Part shown: piece by piece, positions 7,104 to 17,400 of the stretch
How the letters are laid out: each line of letters begins with the position of its first letter
How positions within the stretch are numbered: position 1 is the stretch's first letter
Assembly: GCA_016722575.1 (NCBI GenBank)
Contig: JADKIY010000001.1
Location: forward strand, 186,001 to 250,000
DNA length: 64,000 nucleotides
Direction: 5' to 3'
From: Elusimicrobiota bacterium
GTDB taxonomy: Bacteria > Elusimicrobiota > Elusimicrobia > FEN-1173
Made by a program: the position numbers and the translations under genes
The notes under the pieces: model-generated
The model's input: the letters and a program-made list of their open reading frames with translations, nothing else
Databases searched by the model: none
What the model was told of the DNA's origin: nothing

Positions 7104-8678
7104 TCAGCGCGCCACCGCCAGGGCGCCCGTCACCGTCAATCCCTGTCCGGTCAAACGATAAATATACGTGCCGGTTTCCGCCAATTTCCCGTCGTCGTCC
7201 CGGCCGTCCCAAATGTTGATGCCCGAGAGGCGGCGCACCCGCTCGCCCCTCAAATCGAAGAACTCCACGGTGAATTCGCCCGAAATGTTGAATTGCGCGT
7301 AATCGTTTTGGCCGTCCCCGTTGGGGGTAATGATCTTTTCCGCCGGCCGGACCATGTCGGGCGTCAAGGTCGTGGCCAGGGGCGCCAGGCTGTAGACGCT
7401 GAAATGGGAGATGGCCACGCTCACCCGATTGGCCACCGGGTCCACCTGCCCGCCCACGAAGCGCCAGAGGTGGCCGTCGAACCAAAACACGCGCAGCAAC
7501 GTCTCGTCCACGCCCGTGCCGTCCACCCGCCCGTCTTGATCCTGGTCGGGGTAGGGAATGCTGAGGGTGACCGGCCGGCTGAAGCGAAGCCCGTCCGGCG
7601 ACAGGTCGAATACCCGGAGCGGCGTTCGACCCTCCACCGACGGGTAATTGGACGAGGGCTTGAGCGTCACCTGAAGGGTTTGGTCGCCGTTCAGGCTGTG
7701 GGGCGGGAAATCGAGGGTGAGACCCGGCAGGAGGGGGTCCCCGACCGGCACCGTGGTCAAGCCGCCCTCGACCGACATCGTTCGCGTGACGGCCCCGTCT
7801 TCGGGAACCAAATTGGCCCGATAGATCGGGGTGACGGTTTCGTTCTCGAAATTGTCCCGGGCCGCAAAATAGTAGTCCATGGTCCCGGGATGCACGTCCC
7901 CGGGATCGAGCGTCGCTTGGACCATCCACTTAAAAGGGTTGACGGGGTCCGGCGTTAAAATCGTCGTCCGGGGTTGGAACAGGCCCGTTCCGTCCAAGCG
8001 GAAATAAAACGTTGAAGAAACAACGGATCCATCGTCCTCCGCGGTGGTTTGAACTCCGATCGGAATGTTGACCAGGATGACGTCGTTAAAGGGCGTGTGG
8101 TCGACCACCGGTCCGTTGATGTCGGCCACGTCGCTGATTTCTTCCAGCACCAACCGCGACACGTAGGTTCCCCGCTCGGTCTCCACGGGCGTTTTAAAAG
8201 CGACCGCAACGCGGGAAAGCCCGTCGTCGCCCGGCGTGACCAGAGCCCGGGCGTCCTTGGTGGCTTCAACGGCGAATTCCGGCAGGGATTTCTCCAGCAA
8301 AAGAGTCCAGGCCCATTCGTTCCCCGGATCGAAAGCCTCGGGACGACCGGGGAAATTTCGCCAATAAAAAGGCACGGGCGGTTGACCCGGGTCGTCTTGA
8401 TTGACCAGGCCCTCTTTGGATTGCCCGAAGGCGGCGCCGTTGTCGGTGTAAACAAAGACCTTCCGGAAACGGGATTCGGGGTGGGCGATTTCGATGTATT
8501 GGAGGCCGGTGCGGTATTGGTTGGCGGCGCCCGAAGCGGTGCTGAACACCACTCCCGGGGCGATTTCGTCGTCGGCCACGTTTTTAATTTTCACCTCGAG
8601 GGCGCCGACGTCGGCGGACCATAAGAGCCCCGCAACGGCTCCCACCCAGAATCGGAGAATTCGATCACGGCGCCGCAC
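7104..8678 (-). CDS. Secreted multidomain protein with ZU5-like and C-terminal FlgD-type Ig domain
   Basis: A 524-residue secreted protein. After a signal peptide (residues 1-26) come beta-rich regions. A ZU5-like domain begins around residue 305 (PGLTLDFPPHSL) and is followed by a DQDQDGRVDGTGVDE loop that looks calcium-binding. The last 75 residues carry ITPNGDGQNDY, EFFDLRGERVRRL and GTYIYRL, the pattern of FlgD-Ig/CHU_C domains found at the C-terminus of surface or type IX-secreted proteins. The GTG start has a GGGAG site seven bases upstream and overlaps the preceding gene by 14 bases. The adjacent PorV-like barrel supports a surface location. The precise function is unknown. Confidence 0.75.
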   Translation of the reverse strand: MRRRDRILRFWVGAVAGLLWSADVGALEVKIKNVADDEIAPGVVFSTASGAANQYRTGLQYIEIAHPESRFRKVFVYTDNGAAFGQSKEGLVNQDDPGQPPVPFYWRNFPGRPEAFDPGNEWAWTLLLEKSLPEFAVEATKDARALVTPGDDGLSRVAVAFKTPVETERGTYVSRLVLEEISDVADINGPVVDHTPFNDVILVNIPIGVQTTAEDDGSVVSSTFYFRLDGTGLFQPRTTILTPDPVNPFKWMVQATLDPGDVHPGTMDYYFAARDNFENETVTPIYRANLVPEDGAVTRTMSVEGGLTTVPVGDPLLPGLTLDFPPHSLNGDQTLQVTLKPSSNYPSVEGRTPLRVFDLSPDGLRFSRPVTLSIPYPDQDQDGRVDGTGVDETLLRVFWFDGHLWRFVGGQVDPVANRVSVAISHFSVYSLAPLATTLTPDMVRPAEKIITPNGDGQNDYAQFNISGEFTVEFFDLRGERVRRLSGINIWDGRDDDGKLAETGTYIYRLTGQGLTVTGALAVAR

Positions 8679-9411
8679 GCGAAGGCTCCCCGATTGGCTT
8701 GAGAATTTGAAACGTTTTTCCTTCGGAATCCCGGTAATAGGCCGAGAGGGCCCCGTGCCCGGTCCAAAACCAACCCACCTTGGGCGCGGCCAAACGAACC
8801 CGGGCGCTTTCTCCCGGGGCCAGGGGTTGATTGGTCAAGTCCGACACGGCCCGGACGAGGGGGCCGTCCAATCGCTCCAAGTCCGCCACCAACTTCGCGC
8901 GCATCGTCACGTTGCCGGTGTTTTCCAAAACGGCGTTCACCACGACGTCGTTGCCTTCCACCGCGGCTTTTACGTCTTTCAACTGCGCGTCAAAAACTTC
9001 GGTCCCGGCGACCCGAAGGGCCACGCGACGAATCACGCGGGTTTCGGTCAATTCGCCCGCGGCGCGTTGACGCAACCACACTTCGCCCCACAGCTCCCCC
9101 ACGGCGTTGGGGACCCGGGCGCTCAAACGAACGGTTCGTCGGCCGCCCGCCGGAAGACGCAATGTCCGGGGCCTCAACGACAGCCACGGAGCGGGAGTTT
9201 CGCCCGGGCCGTGGACTTCCAAAGTGACGCGAACCGACGCCGAGGAATTATTGACGACGGCCAAATCGGTTGAAATCGAATCTCCGGGCTCCCCTCGCAA
9301 AGCGATCAATTCGGGCCGCAGGTCGAGGGCCCGGGCCGCGGTAGGCTTTCCGGCGAGGACGCCGATGGCCAAGGCCAAGCCTAAGAATAGGGGACTGGCC
9401 TTAAGGCGCAC
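8665..9411 (-). CDS. Secreted Ig-fold (periplasmic chaperone-like) protein
   Basis: A 248-residue exported protein with a signal peptide (hydrophobic stretch from residue 7, ending TAARA) and two predicted beta-sandwich parts. The first (DLRPELIALRGEPGDSIS, NNSSASVRVTLEV) resembles the N-terminal domain of pilus-type chaperones and other Ig-like exported proteins. The second has ENTGNVTMRAKLVADLE and LAPGESARVRL. The start is GTG with GGAG seven bases upstream, overlapping the end of the related upstream gene by 11 bases. Together with its neighbour it forms a paired chaperone-like unit behind the secreted subunit gene at 10284-11021. The chaperone role is inferred from fold and context only. 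Confidence 0.6.
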   Translation of the reverse strand: MRLKASPLFLGLALAIGVLAGKPTAARALDLRPELIALRGEPGDSISTDLAVVNNSSASVRVTLEVHGPGETPAPWLSLRPRTLRLPAGGRRTVRLSARVPNAVGELWGEVWLRQRAAGELTETRVIRRVALRVAGTEVFDAQLKDVKAAVEGNDVVVNAVLENTGNVTMRAKLVADLERLDGPLVRAVSDLTNQPLAPGESARVRLAAPKVGWFWTGHGALSAYYRDSEGKTFQILKPIGEPSRAAP

Positions 9412-10222
9412 CGGGGGTCTCCGCGAAAGGGCTGGTGACCGTGACTTGGCCTTTTTTGTCGATTCGGAAACCGAGGCTCCCCGATAACAAAAGACCGCCT
9501 TTTTCGCCCGTCACGTTCAGTTGCCCACGGTAGAGACCCTCGGGGTAAGCGTTTTGTTGGTCTCGGGCGTAAAATTTTTGATTTTTGGTGGGAAACACCG
9601 GCAGACCGCCGGCAAGGGACACGGCGCCGATTTCAATCCCCCGCGGGTTTGAAATCTTCAACGCGCCCTGGGGACGGACGTGGACGGGCCCGTTGTTTTT
9701 TAGTTCGACGGCAAATTCGAGCTGCTTGAGCGAATTGAGGTAAACCTGGAGTGAGGCAAGGGCAATTTGGCCCTGAACGGTCGCTGTCGAAAGCATGTAA
9801 ACCGGAATTCCCTGGCGAAATCGATAGCCGGTTCCGCCGCCGGGATTTGAGGTGGGGCCTCCAAAAACGACCATGGCCATGGCCTCGCCGCTGAAGGAAG
9901 CGGGGGGCGTTACCGTGTAGGCGACTTCTTTGGCGGCGCCGGGTTTTAAGACGAAAGGGTGGGGAAACTTAAGGTCAAGCCATTCGGCGGGCGGCAGGGA
10001 CGGAAGGCCCGTGCGATCGGCCCATTCGTCCCGCACTTCAATTTCCACGAGGACTTCGGTGTCCCCGTTGTTGCGAACGATCATTTTCCCTTTGGCGGAT
10101 TGACCCGCGGGGACGGACTCTTCCACCACCCCTGGCCGCACCTCCAAAAAGGTGTTGGCCCGGAGAACGGGGGCGAACAGAAGCACCAGCGCCGGAGCGC
10201 CCAGAAACAAAGAATTCCGCAT
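9401..10222 (-). CDS. Fimbrial chaperone-like exported protein
   Basis: A 273-residue exported protein. I start it at the ATG at 10220-10222, giving a clean signal peptide (MRNSLFLGAPALVLLF, cleavage near LRANTF). An in-frame GTG at 10270 would place a hairpin inside the gene and is less likely. The mature part has VRPGVVEESVPAGQSAKGKM and RNNGDTEVLVEIEV, the entry strands of a PapD-like N-terminal domain. A second domain contains FAVELKNNGPVHVRPQGAL, typical of exported Ig-like proteins. It sits between a highly expressed-looking secreted subunit and a second Ig protein, so it may escort that subunit. No usher gene is present. Confidence 0.6.
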   Translation of the reverse strand: MRNSLFLGAPALVLLFAPVLRANTFLEVRPGVVEESVPAGQSAKGKMIVRNNGDTEVLVEIEVRDEWADRTGLPSLPPAEWLDLKFPHPFVLKPGAAKEVAYTVTPPASFSGEAMAMVVFGGPTSNPGGGTGYRFRQGIPVYMLSTATVQGQIALASLQVYLNSLKQLEFAVELKNNGPVHVRPQGALKISNPRGIEIGAVSLAGGLPVFPTKNQKFYARDQQNAYPEGLYRGQLNVTGEKGGLLLSGSLGFRIDKKGQVTVTSPFAETPGAP

Positions 10223-10241
10223 AAGCCAACCCGCGGGCGCG

Positions 10242-10263
10242 CCCGGGGGCCGAAGCCCCCGGG
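10242..10263 (-). other. Stable intergenic RNA hairpin (nine GC-rich pairs, UUCG loop)
   Basis: A perfect nine-base-pair stem (CCCGGGGGC / GCCCCCGGG) closed by a TTCG tetraloop lies between the secreted subunit gene and the first chaperone-like gene. No T-run follows it, so it is not a standard terminator. It could act as an mRNA-stabilising or attenuating element that keeps the subunit in excess over the downstream genes. Confidence 0.45.
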
Positions 10264-10283
10264 TCGCCACCGGGCTTGTGGCT

Positions 10284-11021
10284 TTAGAGATTCATCAATT
10301 CAAAGGTAATGGTGGCCGTGTAATCGCCCGGCGCAACACCTTTGAAGTCGCCGCCCAGGAAGTAGAAGAAGGGCGCCGTTTTCCCCGATAGAACGTCGTT
10401 GCCGCCGGGGCGGTTGGGACGCACAATGCGGGTTTCGGTCAGGCCGCCGAAGGCGATGTTCTTGTAGCCGGCCGAGCCGTCGAAAGACTGGTCGGTAAAC
10501 CCGGGAGGATTGCGGTCGCTCCGATCCTTGAGGAAGGTGTAGCCGTTGGTCGCGCCATCCACGGGGTTGGCCGCATCGGGACCTCCGAAGTTCTTGGCCA
10601 CGTCGGAATCGGGGAGAACCAACCACCCCACGCCAGCCCGGTTGCCGTTTACGGTGCCGCGAAGACCGCCGTACTGGTATCCCCAAGTCGTCGTGTCGGG
10701 CAGAACGCCGCCGGCAAAGTTGAAGTTGTCGGTGTAGTTGCGCAGTTCCCAGCCGGTGTTGATGTTGTCGTTGACGCTCAGCTGAAGGAATTGCGAGCCC
10801 TTGGCCGTCCAGGTGGACCCGCCCGGGTCGACGTTCGCAAACCCGATGGTCGCGGCGGTGGTGCCGTCCATGTTTTTGATCGCGAGGCTGATGGTGTTGA
10901 CGCCGGCGATGGTCACGGACACGTTGGCGGTTTTGGTGTCCGCGGTGCTGGCCGCTTGCGCGCTGGTGAGGGCGAACGCAGCGACCGCGAGCGCTCCTAC
11001 CAGAGTGGTGAGTCTCTTCAT
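10284..11021 (-). CDS. Small secreted structural protein (possible pilus- or surface-layer-like subunit)
   Basis: A 245-residue exported protein of no family I recognise with certainty. I chose the ATG at 11019-11021 because of a textbook AGGAGG ribosome binding site seven bases upstream and a signal peptide starting MKRLTTLVGALAVAAFALTS and cleaved near AQAAS. The mature N-terminus (SVTIAGVNTISLAIKNM) and C-terminus (GDYTATITFELMNL) look like strands of a beta-sandwich. This resembles DUF4402/WxL-like exported subunits. The strong binding site, the long untranslated leader and the two chaperone-like genes behind it suggest an abundant secreted subunit. The longer open frame to 11366 is not credible as coding. 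Confidence 0.7.
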   Translation of the reverse strand: MKRLTTLVGALAVAAFALTSAQAASTADTKTANVSVTIAGVNTISLAIKNMDGTTAATIGFANVDPGGSTWTAKGSQFLQLSVNDNINTGWELRNYTDNFNFAGGVLPDTTTWGYQYGGLRGTVNGNRAGVGWLVLPDSDVAKNFGGPDAANPVDGATNGYTFLKDRSDRNPPGFTDQSFDGSAGYKNIAFGGLTETRIVRPNRPGGNDVLSGKTAPFFYFLGGDFKGVAPGDYTATITFELMNL

Positions 11022-11390
11022 GTGATTCCTCCTATACATCAAGGATGAGTGCGGGGCTTTGGAACCGTCGCTGGAAGGCACCGTCAATTCGAGGCCGGTG
11101 AAGAGGCCCTGGACGGATCGGCCGGGCGTGCCCGGCGCGCGGTGCCTTGCGCGTCGCCGCTGACCGTCCCGCGCCGGCGAAGAATCGAACCCCTCGCCAT
11201 TGACGGGTTTCCGGCGCCGGCTCCAACAATGCGTTGTCGATTTCGATGGGAGCCGGGAACTCTTGGATACATTGTAATACGGTCCCGGAAAGAGATGGTT
11301 AACGAGATGTAACAAGTATGTAACATTTAGTTGCCCACGTGGGCATATTCTTTGACAGAAGCGCAATCGGTATTTTCTCCGTCGACACTT
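11022..11390 (-). promoter_or_regulatory. Regulatory region upstream of the secreted subunit gene (direct repeats, palindrome)
   Basis: No gene is seen in this stretch. It contains two copies of ATGTAACA (11307-11314 and 11318-11325), 11 bases or one helical turn apart, and a perfect 14-base palindrome TGCCCACGTGGGCA at 11332-11345. A weak minus-strand promoter candidate, TTAACC then 17 bases then TATTAC, lies just downstream of the repeats at about 11275-11303. Together these look like an operator region for the gene at 10284-11021, leaving a leader of about 250 bases. The regulator is unknown. Confidence 0.4.
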
Positions 11391-11392
11391 TA

Positions 11393-11429
11393 ATAAAAAA
11401 AACCCGCCGGCGGAGGAACCGCCGGCGGG
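11393..11429 (-). terminator. Rho-independent terminator of the glycan operon
   Basis: An 11-base-pair perfect GC-rich stem (11403-11413 with 11419-11429, five-base loop) is followed on the minus strand by eight to nine T. It lies 27 bases after the stop of the GH94 gene, so it ends the long minus-strand unit that begins near 32.7 kb and insulates it from the subunit operon beyond. Confidence 0.9.
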
Positions 11430-11455
11430 TGGGTTTTCAATCGTCTGAAGCTTTT

Positions 11456-14400
11456 TTACCCGGGCCGGAGCGGGCTGTTGGACAAGTCCCGGGAAATGGA
11501 CTTGAGGCGGAGAGTGCCCCGCAGTTCCTGGAGATCCAAGGGCAGCACCACCTGATTTCCAGCGAGGGAAGCCCCGGCCACGCCCTCAAAAGCCTGCCGG
11601 AGCATCCACCCCGCGGCGCCGGTGTAGCCGTGCCAGATCATGCGCCCCTGGTCGAAGGTGGTCAAGAAGTCGGCGGATTGCTTGTTGGGCTGACCTCCGT
11701 AGACCTCGATTTCGCCCGGCGCCAAATGGGAGAGCGGGGCGATTTTCATCCACAAACGATAGCTCGCGTCCCGGTATTCCTTGGCCTTGGGGGCGTCCCC
11801 GTCCTCCTCCGCTTTCTCCGCGAGAATACGCGCCGCTTTGACAAGCCACTGAACGCCGTGACAATACATGCCGTTCTCCCGGACCCCTTCGGGGTAGTGG
11901 CTGCTTCGGCCGAGATAAGGCTTCGTGTCTTCCCGCAAAGCGGGCCAACCCAGAAGAATGACGTTTTCCCGTTCCAGGACTTTGAGCGCGGTTTGAAACA
12001 CGGTACGCGCCCGTTCGGGGTTTAGGCCGGCCATGACCGCCCAGGCGGCGGTCAAGGCGTCGATTTCCCAGACCCCCGAATCTTTCACGCCGATTTCGGT
12101 TCCGTCGTCGTGGATGGCGCGCAGGTAGCGGTCCCCGCGCCAGGTTTTTTCCAGAGCGGCTTCGAGTTCCTGGGCCCGCTTCATGTAGTAATCCCGGCGG
12201 GAACGACCGTCTTTTTTCTCGATGATGTTCAGTGAGTTCTTCAATATATAGAGAAGGAAGAAGCCCAGCCAAACGCTTTCCCCCCGCCCCTCGCTTCCGA
12301 TTTCGTCCAGACCGTCGTTCCAGTCGCCGGTTCCTATCAGTGGAATCCCGTTGACTCCCATGCGTTTTTCAAGGACCAAGTCGATGGCCTTCAGGCAGTG
12401 CCGGTACACCGTATCCCCCCGGGTGGACCGGGGATAGATCGTCCCCCAGCCGTGTTTGTTGTGGGGCAGGGGCAGGAAGGGATTTTCGGCCCTCAAGTAC
12501 GTGGTCATTTCGTCCAGCAACGTTTCGTCGCCCGTGAGTCGCACGTATTCCGCCGCCGCCCAGGCCAACCAAAGCAGGTTGTCCGAAGCGTGGGACCGGT
12601 TGGAGAACGCCGTGCGTCCATCGTGCAGGGTGTGGAACCAGTGGACCACGTCGCCTTCGATGAATTGTTGGGACGCGTGAAGCAGGATTTGCTTGCGCGC
12701 CAAAGCCGGGTCCACCCAGGACAGGTTGACGGAATCTTGAAGTTGATCCCGGAAACCGAAGGCGCCGCTGGTTTGATAGAAACCCCGGCGGGCCCAAATT
12801 CGTTCCGCCACCGCCTGGTATTTGAGCCAGTTTTGAAATCGATCGAAGTCGGCGCTCGTGGTCTCGAGCCGCACCGTGCCCACCAGGCTCGACCACCACC
12901 GGCGGGTTTCGTCCAGACTCGCCTGGGCGGCTTCCACGCTTTTGTATTTCCGAATGAGCTCGGCGGCCTGTTCCCGGGTATCGATCTGGCCGAGCACCAC
13001 CACGACGGTGCGCTCTTCGCCCGCGGGGATATCCAAAGTGCCCAGGAAACCCGCCACCGGCCGGTCGTCCGACGTCTGGGTCCAATCGGGCTCGCCCCGT
13101 TCCACCAGGAGCGGACGATCCACCCCCCGGCCGGTTCCGAAGAATCGGCCCCGCTGGGATTCGATCCGCTCCGCCGGGATGGACAGGGAGGCGAACGCCG
13201 GGCCCCATCGGAAAGCGTTCACCGGATTCTCAAAGTAAAGCGCGTCCAGGGATTTATCCAACGTCACCTTGAGCGGCCGCCGCCGAGGCTCCGCCTGGCC
13301 CGCGAGAACAATCTGGAAATAGGGCGCCACGCGCAATCGGCGCGCCTGGGTCCCCTTGTTTTTAACCGTCAGGCGGTAAACGCCCAGGGGTTCCCGGGGC
13401 GGAACGAACACGGTCAATTCCGTGGCCAAGGATTTCTTGGTCATGTGGAAAACGGCCGTCCCGTCCACGCCGAAGGCCGCGGTGTTCTTGGCCGCGGAGT
13501 CGTTCAGCGGGTGGTGCGTCGGCGAAAACCATTCCTTTTCGTCGGGGTCGTAAAGATAGATGGCTTCGGCGGGGAGTTCCCGGGTCACCGTGTCGGGCCA
13601 ATCCGGCGTCACGGGGTTTTGCTGGGAGTTCCCGTTGGAGGTCGTGTGGAGTCCCCGGTTGGTCACCATGACGTAATGCCCCACCGCGTTGGACAAGGCG
13701 TGGTCGTAGGGCCGCGGGGTGAAAGGCGTGTGAACGCGCAGGGTGTTCCCGTCCGGGGAATAATCGGAGTAGGGCTGGGGCGTCCCCGGCGGAATCTCCC
13801 CGTGGCCGATCAGGGGCACGCGGTGGCCCTTCCGGGCGGGACTCGCCGGCGCCACGGATTCGGGCCGGAGATGCTTGTGAAGAACCGCCAGGGCGGCCTC
13901 GCGGCTTTTGGCGCTTCCCAGAATCAGCCGCAGGGTTTTGGATTCCCGGGCGCCCAATTCCACGTCGATTTTAAGGCCGGCGATGGGGTCGAACGTCGGG
14001 TAGCCCGCCGTGTCCTGGGGCTCCAGGAATTTCAACGTTTCCAAGAGACGGGGCGACCACAGGCTTCGGGCGCGGCCGATGAAGTCCATGCGGGAGGTGC
14101 AAAAACCCCGGGGCGCGGACTGGACGGCCAGGTAACCCATGGTCTTCGTCTTTTTTTGCCAGGCCAACACGGCGTTGGATTCCCGGACGTATTCCATTTC
14201 GGGGAACAGACGCCCGTACTGGGTGTGGCCTTTGTCGGAATCGGGGCGATCCAGAACCCACTCCACGTAGGGCACGGCCACCAATTGGCGGGGCTGGTCG
14301 GACTGGTTCTCCAGGGTGAGGGTCCAAAGCTCGGCCGCGGTGTCCCGGTCCGGAAGACGGACGTCGATGGTGGCGCGGACGCCGTGGGAAGAAGTCATCA

Positions 14401-17400
14401 ACCGCAGAGCGTCGCCAAAACGTTCGACCACCGGGGCGTCAAAGCGGTCCCGGGGAAAATTGCCGGCCAAAGGCCAGTGGCGGCCCGGGCGGCCCAGGGG
14501 GATTTCGGTATCCACCAAGAACAACGTGCGGCCGGCGGGATCCAGCGTGTCGTAGGCCCGGCGGGTTAGGTCGTAGCCCTTTTGCAGAATTTCACTGTGG
14601 AATTCCCCGTTTTCTTGCACCACCACTTTGTATTCCCGGTTGGCCAATTCGGAGGAACGGGCTCGGACGCCCGATCGGCGCTCCGCCCGCTTTCGACCCA
14701 GGAAGATCATTCCGGTGAACAGGGCCAGAGCCCCGGCTCCCCAAAGCGCCCAGGTCAGGGGCGAAACACTCTGAAGAAAAGCGTTCAACCCGCCCGACTC
14801 GGCGGCGGCGCGTTGCATCTTTTGAGAGGTTTCCCAGGCGGTGTCCCAGTCCGCCCCACGGGGAATGTAGAAGGGAATCAGGAGCGGGGCCCAGGTGGTG
14901 AACCGCTTGACGCCTTCGGGGATGTAGCGCTGGGCGGCGGCGGGGCCGATGAAACGAGCGATCCGTTCGTCCAGCTTGTCCATCCCGAGGAAACTCAAGT
15001 TGACCAGGGTTGCCACCCGAAGGCCCATGTGGTCGATCCAAATCAAGACGCGGACAATGTCGTAAGCCAACAGGGCCACAAAGAGGTTGAGGCTCCAGGC
15101 CTGAAAGTCCGTGGGGTGAAGCGTGATGTTTTTGACGATGGCCACGAGGGTTCGAATCGCCCCGTCCTGGTTGTACCAGGTGGCCTGGCCCATCATGCGG
15201 AGGCCCGTGTTGATGATGGGCGCCATCCAGAGGCCCCACCGCAACACGTGGATGGTGTTGACGCCCATTTCCACCAGGCCGGACCGGGAAAAAAAGTGCC
15301 GGATGGGCTGCTTGTCTTTTTGGAAGTAGGCGGTCATGAAAACCCGGTTGACCGCGAAAAGCCAGGCCGCGATGGCCCAGGTGATGACGCCGGCCACGGA
15401 TTCATTGAAAAACATTTTCGCGCCGCCGGTGAAGGCGCCCACGTCCACCCGGCCCCATTTGCTGAGGAGCGCGTAGATCGTGTAATTCTGCGACGGCAAC
15501 CCGCTCGCCGTGTAGAGCTTGAACTTCTCCACCAACACGGGAACCTGGGCGGCGTCCAAATAGAAGGCCAGGGCCGCGCCGATGAAAGCGCCCAAGCCGC
15601 CGTCCACCAGGTAAATTTTCCAGGTTCCCACCCGGCCGCGGCGCGTGGCGCCGTACACCAGGTCGCGAACCCAACTGACGCCCGCCGAGGCGAGCGCGCC
15701 CGCCGCGAGGCCGAAGGCCAGGCGTTCGGCCGTCGAACGGCCGGACCAGCCGCCGCTGAAGCCCAACGCGAGGGCCGCGCCCGTCACGGCGCCGCGGACG
15801 TACAGGGAGCCGTTGCGGTAACTGTAGGCCGCCCGGCGGAAAAACGACATGCTTCCATCAAAACTCTCCACGATCGCCTTGGCGAAGGGATAGACCAAGG
15901 CCCCGAGGACCGCGCCGGCCACCACGGGCGACGCCGCGAGAAATTGCTGGACCGGGACCGCCGACAACCCGAGCTTGACCGCGTAGAGAATGCCGAGGAA
16001 AAGGCCGCTGAAAGCCAAGCCCTTTTGCAGGCCCACGGCGGCGTGGCGGTAGAGGGGAACCCGGGCCGGGGCGTAACCGTAAATGCCGTCCAACACCATG
16101 CCGGACACGAGATACACTTCCGCCCAGAGTCCCGCCTGGGCGATCATGGCGGCCAAAACGGCCACTCCGGCGGCCGCGGGCGGGGGCAGCGAAGCGGCCC
16201 AGGCCGAGGACCCGGCGTCCGCGAATTGGGGCGCCACCACCACCCCGAGCGAAACCACAAAGAGCAACAAATGACCCCGGGCGGAGGAAAGCCCCTTGCC
16301 CTTAACGGCGAGTCCGATGGCGTTGGCCACCGCTTCGTTGACCGCAAAAACCAAAAGGAGCCGTCCCAGGGTCTGAAGGAGCGGCCCGCGTCCGGCAAAA
16401 CCGCCGCCGGTCAACGCGTCCGCCAATCCCTCGACGTACCCCGCGCTTTGCAGCGTCAGCAGTACGCCAAACAAGGTCGGGATCCCCGTGACCAGCGCGC
16501 CGACCACGGCCCGCAGCGATTTACCGGTGGCGGAGAGAGAGGCGGCGTTCAACCCATGATAAAGCGCGAAAAGAACCGCGGCCGTGAGGTGGTTGTTCAA
16601 AAAGATTTGGGCGGTGGCGGTGGGCGCCAGCCAGAGGGGCTGCAGGCTGGAACTGGCGGCCACCAATCCGGTGTAGACAAAATTCAAAAAGACCTCGGCC
16701 GGGGTGCCGGGACGGTGCGCGAGGGCCCGTGTCATCCCCTCCCCCAACAGGGCGCCCAAGGCGCCCAGAAGAAGGAAGCCGAAGGGCCCCTCGGATCCGG
16801 GGAGCGCGCCCAACACGAAGGTGGCCAATCCCCCCGCCAATCCGGCCGCCAACAGGGCGCCAAGGAACAGGTCCCGCTTCAACCCCGGGACGGGAATGGC
16901 GTCGGCCGCCGCGGCCGACGAAGCCCCCCGTCGAATCCAACGGCCGACGAGCGTCGTTGCCAGGAAAAGCAGGAACCCGGTCAATAAAATAAGGCCGATC
17001 TTGCCGCCGACGCGCGGGCCTTTCCTCAAAACGAAATCGCCTTGAATGAATTCCAGATCCAGGCCCAACGCCCCCGCCACGGACCCGCCCCCGGGGGCGG
17101 GTTTTACGACAAAAACCGCTTCTTTGAGGGCGCCGATGGTTTTCCAATCCACCCCCTCCCGCACGGTGGTCCACCCGTCGTGGAGCGGGATCTCGATGGT
17201 TTGGGTTTCCTTGAGACCTTTGATTTCAACGGCCACCGACAGGGACGCGGCCTGGGCCGCGTCCGCCGCGTGGACCGCCGCGCGAACGCCGTTGGCCGTT
17301 TCGGGCGTCAACGCCGCCGGGTATTCGTTGCTCCAAACCCCCACGGCGGACCCGCTGGCGGCCGTGAATTCAAACCGAATCAAATCCTTTTTGACGGTGT

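Noticed and set aside
6179..8678. Calling a full type IX secretion system
   Set aside because: PorV-like barrels and FlgD-Ig/CHU_C-type tails are present, but no PorU, PorK/L/M/N or SprA gene is in the window, so only a PorV-like partnership is proposed.
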